A stretch of DNA of 14,151 nucleotides from assembly GCA_022511485.1 (NCBI GenBank), contig JAFLUJ010000311.1, forward strand, positions 1 to 14,151, written 5' to 3'. Below are positions 6,930 through 12,720 of the stretch, one piece after another. Both the position numbers and the translations under genes were made by a program. Numbering within the stretch: the stretch's first letter is position 1; the number at the start of each line of letters is the position of its first letter. Origin of the DNA: Oscillospiraceae bacterium (lineage in GTDB: Bacteria; Bacillota; Clostridia; Oscillospirales; Ruminococcaceae). The notes beneath the pieces are model-generated. The model was not told the DNA's origin. It did not search any database and saw only the letters and a program-made list of their open reading frames with translations.

Positions 6930-7673
6930 CTATTTGGAATATGAGAACGTTTTTAGAAAACGTTGTGCGCGTTCTGTTTTGGGACTGCTGAAAAATTCAT
7001 GGGGAGTACCCTCCTCCACGATAACGCCGCCGTCAAGGAAAATTATCCTGTCCGCTGCAGCCTCAGCAAATGCCATTTCGTGGGTCACTATCATCATGGT
7101 AGTTCCGTTTTTCGCCAGATCAAGGACGACATTCAGCACCTCGTGAACCATTTCCGGGTCAAGAGCCGCCGTGATCTCGTCAAGGAGAATAATATCCGGA
7201 TGGATTATAAGACTTCTTACGATAGCAACACGCTGCTTCTGTCCGCCGGAAAGCTCCGAGGGATACGCCTCTGCCTTGTCCCGCAGACCCACTCTTTCAA
7301 GCAGTGCAAAGGCTTCCTCCCGGACTTCGTCCTTTGGACGCTTCTGCACCTTTAACGGAGAAAGACAAATATTGTCCAGCACCGTCATATGAGGGAACAG
7401 GTCGTAGTTCTGAAAGACCATTCCGATTTTCTGACGTATTTTATAGAGACTTCCGCTGCCGTATTCCACCGGCTCGCCATGGAGGGATACTGTGCCGCCC
7501 TGTATCGGTTCAAGACCGTTCAGACATCGCAGAAATGTACTTTTTCCACAGCCCGACGGACCTATAAGCACCACCGTCTCGCCCTTTTTGACGCTGAGGG
7601 ATATGTCATTTATAACATCATTGTCCCCGAAAGCCTTTTTCAGGTTTGAAACCTCAATAACTATATCTTCCAT
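6930..7673 (-). CDS. Amino acid ABC transporter ATP-binding protein
   Basis: The 247-residue ATPase of the polar amino acid uptake family powers import by the two permeases encoded just upstream. It has Walker A GPSGCGKST (38-46), a Q-loop glutamine (Q88, MVFQNYDLFPH), signature LSGGQKQRVAI (141-151), Walker B IILLDE (161-166) with the catalytic glutamate E166, the D-loop LDPE, and switch histidine H198 (VTHEM). DEITAALDP replaces the more usual DEPTSALDP, and IVRSL replaces IARAL; both are mild variations that leave all catalytic residues intact. The ATG at 7673 is preceded by AAAGGAGT, 17 bp after the second permease gene. Confidence 0.96.
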   Translation of the reverse strand: MEDIVIEVSNLKKAFGDNDVINDISLSVKKGETVVLIGPSGCGKSTFLRCLNGLEPIQGGTVSLHGEPVEYGSGSLYKIRQKIGMVFQNYDLFPHMTVLDNICLSPLKVQKRPKDEVREEAFALLERVGLRDKAEAYPSELSGGQKQRVAIVRSLIIHPDIILLDEITAALDPEMVHEVLNVVLDLAKNGTTMMIVTHEMAFAEAAADRIIFLDGGVIVEEGTPHEFFSSPKTERAQRFLKTFSYSK

Positions 7674-7690
7674 AACGGCTTACTCCTTTC

Positions 7691-8365
7691 TCACTGGTCT
7701 TTCTGCGCCTTTATCAGCTGCTTTGAAACCACCGACAAAGGAAAGCATATGATAAAGTACATGAAGAAAATCGCCGCATAGACCCATATCGCCGCATTGG
7801 GAGCGTCGTAGCGGTTGGCGTCGATTATCTGCTTGCCCACCTTAAGAACCTCTGTGACGCCGATAAGGGACACAAGAGCAGTAGTCTTTATCATTCTTGT
7901 TGAAAGATTTATAAGATTAGGCATAAGCCTTCTGAAAGTCTGGGGAAGTATAACGTACAGGTAAAGCTGACCCTTGCTCAGACCCAGGGAAAGTCCGGAT
8001 TCATACTGATGCTTTGGTATGGACTGGAAAGCTCCCCGGACAAGGTCGCCTGTCTCGGCAGTTCCCCATATTGTGAAGACGATTATTGCGGACACCTCTC
8101 CGGAAAGATTAATTCCCGTTGAGCGTGTTATTCCGAAGAATACGATAAACAGCCACACAAGCTGAGGCATTATCCTGACCGCTTCAAGGTAGACCCTGCA
8201 CACTCCCCGGACGGCTCTGTTTTTAAGGGTCATGGCTGCACCAAGAAGGATACCGAATATGACGGAAAATCCAATGGAGATAAGGGAGATCCTCACCGTT
8301 ACCCACAGTCCCGCAAGCAGGCGCAGGAAATTGTTTCCCGCAAAAAGGACTTCAATTCCCCCCAC
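7691..8365 (-). CDS. Amino acid ABC transporter permease (second subunit)
   Basis: The 224-residue inner-membrane permease of the HisM/GlnP type has about five hydrophobic segments (about 15-45, 65-80, 90-105, 150-170 and 185-210). The EAA cytoplasmic loop that contacts the ATPase (about 121-142, YESGLSLGLSKGQLYLYVILPQ) has Ser where Ala is usual. The GTG at 8365 is chosen because AAAGGAGG lies 7 nt before it; an in-frame TTG at 8398 has no such site. With this start the gene overlaps the first permease by 14 bp (8352-8365), implying translational coupling and a heterodimeric channel. Confidence 0.93.
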   Translation of the reverse strand: MGGIEVLFAGNNFLRLLAGLWVTVRISLISIGFSVIFGILLGAAMTLKNRAVRGVCRVYLEAVRIMPQLVWLFIVFFGITRSTGINLSGEVSAIIVFTIWGTAETGDLVRGAFQSIPKHQYESGLSLGLSKGQLYLYVILPQTFRRLMPNLINLSTRMIKTTALVSLIGVTEVLKVGKQIIDANRYDAPNAAIWVYAAIFFMYFIICFPLSVVSKQLIKAQKDQ

Positions 8366-9005
8366 GGCGAACCCTCCTTTCAAGCAGCGTAAAGACAATG
8401 GAGATCGGAAGTATTATGATAAGATACGCCACCACAAGCATGGACAGCGCTTCTGTAGTGCTGTAATACATTCCGATAAGGTCTTTTGCTGTGTACATAA
8501 GGTCTGCAAGGGACACCGCGCTGAAAACGCTGGTCTCTTTCAGAAGGAATATGACGTTTGCACATATTGCGGGAGTAGAAACAGCCATCGCCTGCGGGAA
8601 GACTACATATCCCATGACCTGACGGTCATTGAGCCCAAGGCTTGCAGCCGATTCAAGCTGACTTTTTCCCACTGCTTCAAGACCGCTTAAAAAGGCTTCG
8701 GACATATAGCTGCCTCCCAGAAACGCCAGACCGATTATTCCGCAGGCTTCCGGGGAAAGGACGATACCCGCCTTGGGAAGTCCGAAAAACAGGAAAAAAA
8801 GCTGTACGATAAGAGGTGTGTTACGGGAAAGCTCCGTATAAGCCAGTGCGATCTGGCTCAGTACGGGAACTTTATAATATCTTGAAAATGCGCAGATCGC
8901 TCCCACCAGCGCAGAAAGGACGATACCTATTGCGCCGATCTTCACCGTAAGGACGGTGGCTTCTATGTATAGGGGGTAGTATTTCTGAATAAACGCCCAG
9001 TCCAT
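8352..9005 (-). CDS. Amino acid ABC transporter permease (first subunit)
   Basis: The 217-residue permease of the polar amino acid family carries the conserved TELSRNTPLIVQLFF segment (57-71) and an EAA loop at about 118-139 (ESAASLGLNDRQVMGYVVFPQA), with about five membrane spans. It is the first gene of the operon permease-permease-ATPase-lipoprotein. The ATG at 9005 is preferred to an in-frame GTG at 9017: the GGAGGAG at 9009-9015 is well placed for the ATG and would lie inside the gene if the GTG were used. A strong promoter and a palindrome lie 50-100 bp upstream. Confidence 0.94.
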   Translation of the reverse strand: MDWAFIQKYYPLYIEATVLTVKIGAIGIVLSALVGAICAFSRYYKVPVLSQIALAYTELSRNTPLIVQLFFLFFGLPKAGIVLSPEACGIIGLAFLGGSYMSEAFLSGLEAVGKSQLESAASLGLNDRQVMGYVVFPQAMAVSTPAICANVIFLLKETSVFSAVSLADLMYTAKDLIGMYYSTTEALSMLVVAYLIIILPISIVFTLLERRVRRGGN

Positions 9006-9057
9006 GATCTCCTCCACTTATTTTTCTATCTTTTATAGTATGCTGATAACGCTGAAC

Positions 9058-9069
9058 TGTGATTTCACA
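9058..9069. promoter_or_regulatory. Palindrome in the ABC operon leader, operator candidate
   Basis: TGTGATTTCACA is a perfect 12-bp palindrome placed at roughly +4 to +15 from the predicted start point, where a repressor could block transcription. No regulator is assigned. Part of it (GAAATCACA on the minus strand) recurs in the metY leader at 10673-10681. Confidence 0.35.
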
Positions 9070-9079
9070 AGCAAATATT

Positions 9080-9108
9080 AGTATACCATGCTGAATTGAT
9101 ATTGTCAA
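9080..9108 (-). promoter_or_regulatory. Sigma-A promoter of the amino acid ABC transporter operon
   Basis: On the minus strand TTGACA (9103-9108), a 17-bp spacer and TATACT (9080-9085) with an extended TGG give a start point near 9073 and a leader of about 68 nt. Confidence 0.85.
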
Positions 9109-9125
9109 TAAGTTTTGGGGTATTG

Positions 9126-9332
9126 GCGGCTCAAAGCTTGATTTTTCGCTTTGCGAAAAATCACAATGGGATTCCAAAGGGGCTTTGCTCCTTTGGCAGG
9201 GTCAAGGGGCAGCGCCCATTGCCGCGCTCCGCAGAGCGCGGAATCCTTTCCTGCGCCCGCAAGCTGGGCTCAGCTTGACCAGCTTTACAATTTTGCGCAA
9301 AGCGCAAAATTGAGAGATCCGCTTTGAGGTGC
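9126..9332. repeat. Composite palindromic element, MITE/REP-like
   Basis: The gene-free stretch between the ABC operon promoter and the metY stop is filled with hairpins: 9139-9163 (11-bp arms, TTT loop), 9174-9196 (10-bp arms with one wobble, TTT loop), 9207-9217 (4-bp arms), 9222-9241 (8-bp perfect arms), 9260-9277 (7-bp perfect arms) and 9288-9312 (11-bp perfect arms, AAA loop). Longer-range pairs nest over these: GGATTCC with GGAATCC, and GGTCAAG (about 9199) with CTTGACC (about 9274). The outermost ends 9126-9137 and 9321-9332 are inverted copies matching at 10 of 12 positions, one touching the metY stop codon. No coding potential is seen. It may be a dispersed non-coding repeat and may also form the 3' end of metY mRNA. 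Confidence 0.6.
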
Positions 9333-10634
9333 TTACTTGATAGCCTTGAAAGCTTCCTCCAGATCAAATATAATATCGTCAATGTGCTCAGTACCAATAG
9401 AAAGACGGATGGTATTTGACTTGATACCCTGCTCCGCAAGCTCCTGCTCGTTAAGCTGGGAGTGTGTTGTGGAAGCCGGATGGATAGCAAGGCTCTTTAC
9501 GTCTGCAACGTTGGCAAGCAGTGAGAAGATCTGGAGATTGTCGATAAATTTCTTAGCATCAGCCTCGCCTCCCTTGATCTCAAATGTGAAGATAGAGCCT
9601 CCGCCATTTGGGAAGTACTTGTCGTAAAGACGCTTCTGCTCGCCGTCCTTAGCAAGTGAGGGATGATTCACCTTCTCAACCTGGGGATGCTTGCTGAGGA
9701 AGTCTACGACCTTTATAGTATTTTCAACATGACGCTCTACACGGAGGGAAAGAGTTTCAAGTCCCTGCAAGAATATAAAAGCGTGGAATGGCGAAAGAGT
9801 TGCGCCCGTATCTCTCAGAAGGATGGCTCTGATCTTTGTAACAAACGCAGCAGCGCCTACCGCCTTTGTGAAGCTTACTCCGTGGTAGCTGGGGTTAGGC
9901 TCAACGAGGGATGGGAATTTTCCGCTTGCCTCCCAGTCGAATTTACCGCTGTCCACGATAACGCCGCCGATAGCTGTACCGTGACCGCCGATAAACTTTG
10001 TAGCGGAGTGTACAACAATGTCCGCACCGTGCTCGATAGGACGTACAAGGTAGGGAGTACCGAAGGTGTTGTCAATTACAAGCGGTATCTTGTGCTTGTG
10101 AGCCACAGCAGCGACTTTTTCGATGTCGATAAGATTGGAGTTCGGATTTCCAAGGGTCTCAATGAAGATAGCCTTTGTGTTGTCCTGAATAGCTTTCTCG
10201 AATGAACCCTCCTCATCTGGATCGACAAAGGTTGTTGTGATGCCGTATGTGGGGAGAGTGTGTGCAAGCAGGTTGTATGTGCCGCCGTAGATGGTCTCGG
10301 CAGCGACGATATGGTCTCCTGCTCCTGCAAGGTTCTGGAATGTGTAGGTGATAGCTGCCGCTCCGGAAGCTACTGCAAGAGCCGCCACGCCTCCCTCAAG
10401 AGCCGCGATCCTCTGCTCGAAAACATCCTGAGTGGGATTTGTAAGTCTGCCGTAGATGTTTCCTGCATCCTTAAGAGCGAAACGGTCTGCCGCGTGCTGA
10501 GAGTTGTGGAAAACATAGGATGTGGTAGCATAGATAGGGACTGCTCTTGCGTCCGTTACCGGGTCAGCGTTTTCCTGACCGATGTGAAGCTGCTTGGTTT
10601 CAAATTTAAGATCTCTTCCTGCAAAATTACTCAT
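9333..10634 (-). CDS. metY: O-acetylhomoserine sulfhydrylase (O-acetylhomoserine aminocarboxypropyltransferase)
   Basis: The 433-residue cytoplasmic enzyme of the Cys/Met-metabolism PLP family uses sulfide and O-acetylhomoserine to make homocysteine. Visible PLP-fold features are YGRLTNPT (61-68), the SGAAAI cofactor segment (90-95), VIDNTF with D188 for the pyridine nitrogen, and the Schiff-base lysine K213 in HSATKFIGGHG. The length, the NPSYHG segment and the C-terminal SIGTEHIDDIIFDLEEAF match MetY/CysD-type enzymes rather than the shorter MetB/MetC group. The ATG at 10634 is preceded by AGAAGGAG. A consensus promoter, a palindromic operator candidate and a 15-codon ORF ending Cys-Cys lie upstream, suggesting sulfur-responsive control. 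The neighbouring probable cysteine transporter serves the same pathway. Confidence 0.95.
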   Translation of the reverse strand: MSNFAGRDLKFETKQLHIGQENADPVTDARAVPIYATTSYVFHNSQHAADRFALKDAGNIYGRLTNPTQDVFEQRIAALEGGVAALAVASGAAAITYTFQNLAGAGDHIVAAETIYGGTYNLLAHTLPTYGITTTFVDPDEEGSFEKAIQDNTKAIFIETLGNPNSNLIDIEKVAAVAHKHKIPLVIDNTFGTPYLVRPIEHGADIVVHSATKFIGGHGTAIGGVIVDSGKFDWEASGKFPSLVEPNPSYHGVSFTKAVGAAAFVTKIRAILLRDTGATLSPFHAFIFLQGLETLSLRVERHVENTIKVVDFLSKHPQVEKVNHPSLAKDGEQKRLYDKYFPNGGGSIFTFEIKGGEADAKKFIDNLQIFSLLANVADVKSLAIHPASTTHSQLNEQELAEQGIKSNTIRLSIGTEHIDDIIFDLEEAFKAIK

Positions 10635-10668
10635 AATAAAAAATCTCCTTCTATATTAATTTTATGAT

Positions 10669-10703
10669 CGAATGTGATTTCCCTGACATCAACAACACAT
10701 TCG
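10669..10703 (-). promoter_or_regulatory. Hairpin overlapping the Cys codons in the metY leader
   Basis: CGAATGTG (10703-10696), which encodes the Arg-Met-Cys end of the small upstream ORF, is perfectly complementary to CACATTCG (10676-10669). The 19-nt loop holds the last Cys codon and the stop. A ribosome paused at the two Cys codons would melt it. No U-run follows, so it is not a classical terminator; it could act on translation or on Rho access. Confidence 0.5.
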
Positions 10704-10736
10704 CAGGCTGAGAACTTTAACTGTTCTTTTTCTCAT
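10689..10736 (-). CDS. Putative cysteine-sensing leader peptide of metY (15 aa)
   Basis: A 15-codon ORF starts with ATG at 10736 and reads MRKRTVKVLSLRMCC before TGA. It lies inside the metY leader, about 47 nt after the predicted start point and 54 nt before the metY ATG. An AAAGGA lies 11 nt before the ATG, a slightly long but usable spacing. Tandem Cys codons just before the stop are rare by chance and are the hallmark of leader peptides that let ribosome pausing report cysteine shortage; polycysteine short ORFs controlling sulfur genes are known in mycobacteria. The gene downstream being a sulfhydrylase strengthens this. Expression and function are inferred, and no homologue is recognised. 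Confidence 0.6.
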   Translation of the reverse strand: MRKRTVKVLSLRMCC

Positions 10737-10757
10737 TTTCGTAACAATCCTTTCATA

Positions 10758-10776
10758 TCCTATCAATCACGTAGGA
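10758..10776. promoter_or_regulatory. Inverted repeat after the metY promoter, operator candidate
   Basis: TCCTA (10758-10762) and TAGGA (10772-10776) are separated by 9 bp and lie just downstream of the start point, with outer CATA/TATG also roughly symmetrical. A related GTAGGGAAT half-site lies just upstream of the -35 (about 10822-10830, read on the minus strand). A repressor of sulfur genes such as an Rrf2-type CymR is conceivable, but I cannot match a known box. Confidence 0.35.
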
Positions 10777-10789
10777 ATTGTATGACTTT

Positions 10790-10818
10790 ATTATAATAAA
10801 TATATTTTTTGTTGTCAA
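10790..10818 (-). promoter_or_regulatory. Perfect-consensus sigma-A promoter of metY
   Basis: On the minus strand TTGACA (10813-10818), a 17-bp AT-rich spacer and TATAAT (10790-10795) give a start near 10783, leaving a leader of about 150 nt that carries the operator candidate, the small ORF and the hairpin. Confidence 0.88.
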
Positions 10819-10868
10819 GTCATTCCCTACAAAATTTATATGAATTTAATAATTTGGTATATCTGCAT

Positions 10869-10910
10869 AAAAAAATCACAGGGGACTAAAAATTTTTAGT
10901 CCCCTGTGAT
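10869..10910 (-). terminator. Terminator of the sigma-like gene
   Basis: A perfect 36-bp palindrome (10875-10892 with 10893-10910, arms ATCACAGGGGACTAAAAA and its complement) starts 14 bp past the stop. On the minus strand it continues as seven T, giving a very strong intrinsic terminator. It also insulates metY from the upstream gene. Confidence 0.93.
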
Positions 10911-10924
10911 CCGGCGGTATTGCC

Positions 10925-12475
10925 TCAAGCCTGCTTTGTCACAATAATATTCGTCGGGTTCATTCCCGTCCACGGTACGAGCCAGCTGTCCTCCACTAGC
11001 AGGCGTGTGATGTCGCTCATCTCTTCGCCCATCTGCGTGCCTATCATATCCTGGATGCATGGCTGAAAACGTTCGGGAGTATGCTCCTGTGTTATCTTTT
11101 TAGTGATCTCAACTCTGTCAAGCGCTCCGCGGAAAAGCTCCTGTGCCAGCGGTTCGATCAGATCGCAGAGCTGCTTGAAACGGTCGGATGTAAAGTGAGG
11201 GTAATTCGGCTTTACCGCGTCACCTGCTTTGACAGCACATCCCATGTCGATAAGCTCCGTGCAGATCATTTTATCATTCTCCGTCCCTGGCTGCGCGGAA
11301 GGAAGCATGGTCAGAACATTTGCCTGTACGTCACTGATCCTGCAGAACCTTGGTGAATTGAATCTGATCCAGTAATACAGCAGCTGACCCTGTTCGGTCT
11401 CCTGATACATCATCAGCGGGTCGTAATTATTGCCCTTGGGAGCTTCCTCCTGCTCTATGAGAAATAAACGCGCGTAAGGACAGGTCTCCGGGTCGGGAAG
11501 CTCCTTATACAGCTCATCGTCCAGCTTCTCGTAGAACGCTCTCATGACCCTTGCCAGCACAAGCCATTTCAGCGAGTTTACCGGCATATCACTGCCGTAG
11601 AAGCCTATAGAGCGTATTTCTCCCTCATTCTTTTCAAAGAAATCTCTGATCTTCCCCGCAGCTTCCTTAAGCAGGTCTGCCTTTGCCTGAAAACGCTCTG
11701 TCATGGCTCGTTCCGTGTTTATTATCACATTTGTCAGATAAAAGCCGTTCTTTTCTGTAAGCAGCTCATACTCTGCAAGATTTTTGAGCTCGTCCTCCAG
11801 ATATGCGGTAGGCACACCCAGCTGCAGACTGAGCTGTTCCTCGTTCTGCTTGTCATAATAGCACGCCATCAGGATATTCTGCTGGATGCTGGAAAAATGC
11901 AGTCCATTATAATCTCTGATCGGCGCAGTCAGCCAGCGCCAGTCCAGTTTAACGGGGTTGTAGCTGTATTCTCCGAAAGTTCTTTCCATTGTAATGCCCT
12001 CCTTGACACGTTTCCTTGATTGGAACAACAGGTATTTTACCATACTTTGCGAAAGCGAAAAGCGAGCCGAAATGTCCTTCACCGAAAGCCCGTCGATATA
12101 GTACGCCACCATGACCCGGCGATAGTTGGAGCTTAGCAGCGACAGCTCCCGGGTCATGAGCCTCAGCTGTTCGTCAAGCTCTGCCTGCTCTTCAAGAGCT
12201 TCCCAGCTGCCGTCCGACACGGTATCGTCAAGCTCGGCGGTGGTGCGCTTGTCCTTATTGCGGTACCAGCTCTTTAGGATATTGTCGGCGGTGCGCCATA
12301 CAAATCCGTAGAATGCTTTCTCGTCCCGGAGATTCTCCACGCTTTCAAACAGTTTCAGCATTATCTCCTGAGACAAGTCCTCCGACTCCTGATAGGAGCT
12401 TGTACGGGACAGACAATACTGAAAGATCGACTTCGACATCTGCGCAACCTTTTCACGGCGTTCATTAGTATTCAT
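10925..12475 (-). CDS. Sigma-70 family protein with winged-helix-like region and large C-terminal extension
   Basis: This 516-residue protein begins like an ECF sigma factor. Region 2 spans about 10-77 (ESEDLSQEIMLKLFE at 30-44, FVWRTADNILKSWYRNKDKR at 58-77). Region 4 spans about 108-160, with helix-turn-helix VKDISARFSLSQSMVKYLLFQSRKRV. Some 350 further residues follow, far beyond a normal ECF sigma (about 160-200). Residues about 195-250 look like a second DNA-binding or winged-helix unit (QQNILMACYYDKQNEEQLSLQLGVPTAYLEDELKNLAEYELL, then GFYLTN). The rest (about 255-516) is soluble, helical and acidic, and I do not recognise it. No transmembrane segment and no adjacent anti-sigma gene are present, so the extension may sense a signal itself. 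The ATG at 12475 has AAAGGAG 8 nt before it; an in-frame TTG at 12520 lacks a site. The AACC-type promoter upstream suggests autoregulation. Confidence 0.8.
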   Translation of the reverse strand: MNTNERREKVAQMSKSIFQYCLSRTSSYQESEDLSQEIMLKLFESVENLRDEKAFYGFVWRTADNILKSWYRNKDKRTTAELDDTVSDGSWEALEEQAELDEQLRLMTRELSLLSSNYRRVMVAYYIDGLSVKDISARFSLSQSMVKYLLFQSRKRVKEGITMERTFGEYSYNPVKLDWRWLTAPIRDYNGLHFSSIQQNILMACYYDKQNEEQLSLQLGVPTAYLEDELKNLAEYELLTEKNGFYLTNVIINTERAMTERFQAKADLLKEAAGKIRDFFEKNEGEIRSIGFYGSDMPVNSLKWLVLARVMRAFYEKLDDELYKELPDPETCPYARLFLIEQEEAPKGNNYDPLMMYQETEQGQLLYYWIRFNSPRFCRISDVQANVLTMLPSAQPGTENDKMICTELIDMGCAVKAGDAVKPNYPHFTSDRFKQLCDLIEPLAQELFRGALDRVEITKKITQEHTPERFQPCIQDMIGTQMGEEMSDITRLLVEDSWLVPWTGMNPTNIIVTKQA

Positions 12476-12514
12476 ACTCGGCTCTCCTTTCTGCTGCCGG
12501 AATCCAGATGCCGG

Positions 12515-12548
12515 AGGCAAGAAGCAGGATCTTTCTTGTCTCTTGATT
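12515..12548. repeat. CAAGAAG-unit imperfect inverted repeat in the leader of the sigma-like gene
   Basis: GAGGCAAGAAGCAGG faces TTCTTGTCTCTTG, forming an approximately 11-bp stem with G-U pairs on the RNA. The unit resembles the CAAGAAGCAAG arms behind groEL (1951-2006). It sits between the predicted promoter and the ribosome binding site. Confidence 0.35.
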
Positions 12549-12568
12549 CCAACAACTGAAGCTTCTGT

Positions 12569-12599
12569 TTATATAGTGCAGGATTTTACCTTTGGTTAG
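12569..12599 (-). promoter_or_regulatory. Putative ECF-type promoter of the sigma-like gene
   Basis: On the minus strand CTAACC (12594-12599), 15 bp and CACTATATAA (12569-12578) resemble an ECF promoter with an AACC -35. Upstream lie A6T7 and A7 tracts (about 12604-12632) that could serve as an UP element. The spacing matches the other ECF promoter at 5822-5853. Confidence 0.45.
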
Positions 12600-12667
12600 G
12601 GCTTGAAAAAATTTTTTTGAAAAAAATAAATTATCTTGCGGAAAGAAGTTCAATATCAAAACGTTAC

Positions 12668-12705
12668 AAAGAAAAGCGCACCGGATCTGTTTCCGATACG
12701 CTTTT
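12668..12705 (-). terminator. Terminator of lysC
   Basis: The arms 12672-12684 and 12693-12705 pair over 13 bp (two G-U on the minus strand) around an 8-nt loop, ending in GCUUUUCUUU, 16 bp past the lysC stop. Confidence 0.85.
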
Positions 12706-12720
12706 GTTGTATGATTGTGC

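Noticed and set aside
8366..8398. Longer second permease from a TTG at 8398
   Set aside because: It would overlap the first permease gene by 47 bp and lacks a ribosome binding site, whereas the GTG at 8365 has a near-perfect one.
9058..9069. CRP-like site from TGTGA/TCACA
   Set aside because: The half-sites are only 2 bp apart instead of the 6 bp of a CRP site, and cAMP-CRP control is not expected in this group. It is kept only as an unassigned operator candidate.
12476..12520. N-terminal extension of the sigma-like protein from a TTG at 12520
   Set aside because: The AAAGGAG site lies inside this extension at correct spacing for the ATG at 12475, and the extra residues do not resemble a sigma N-terminus.
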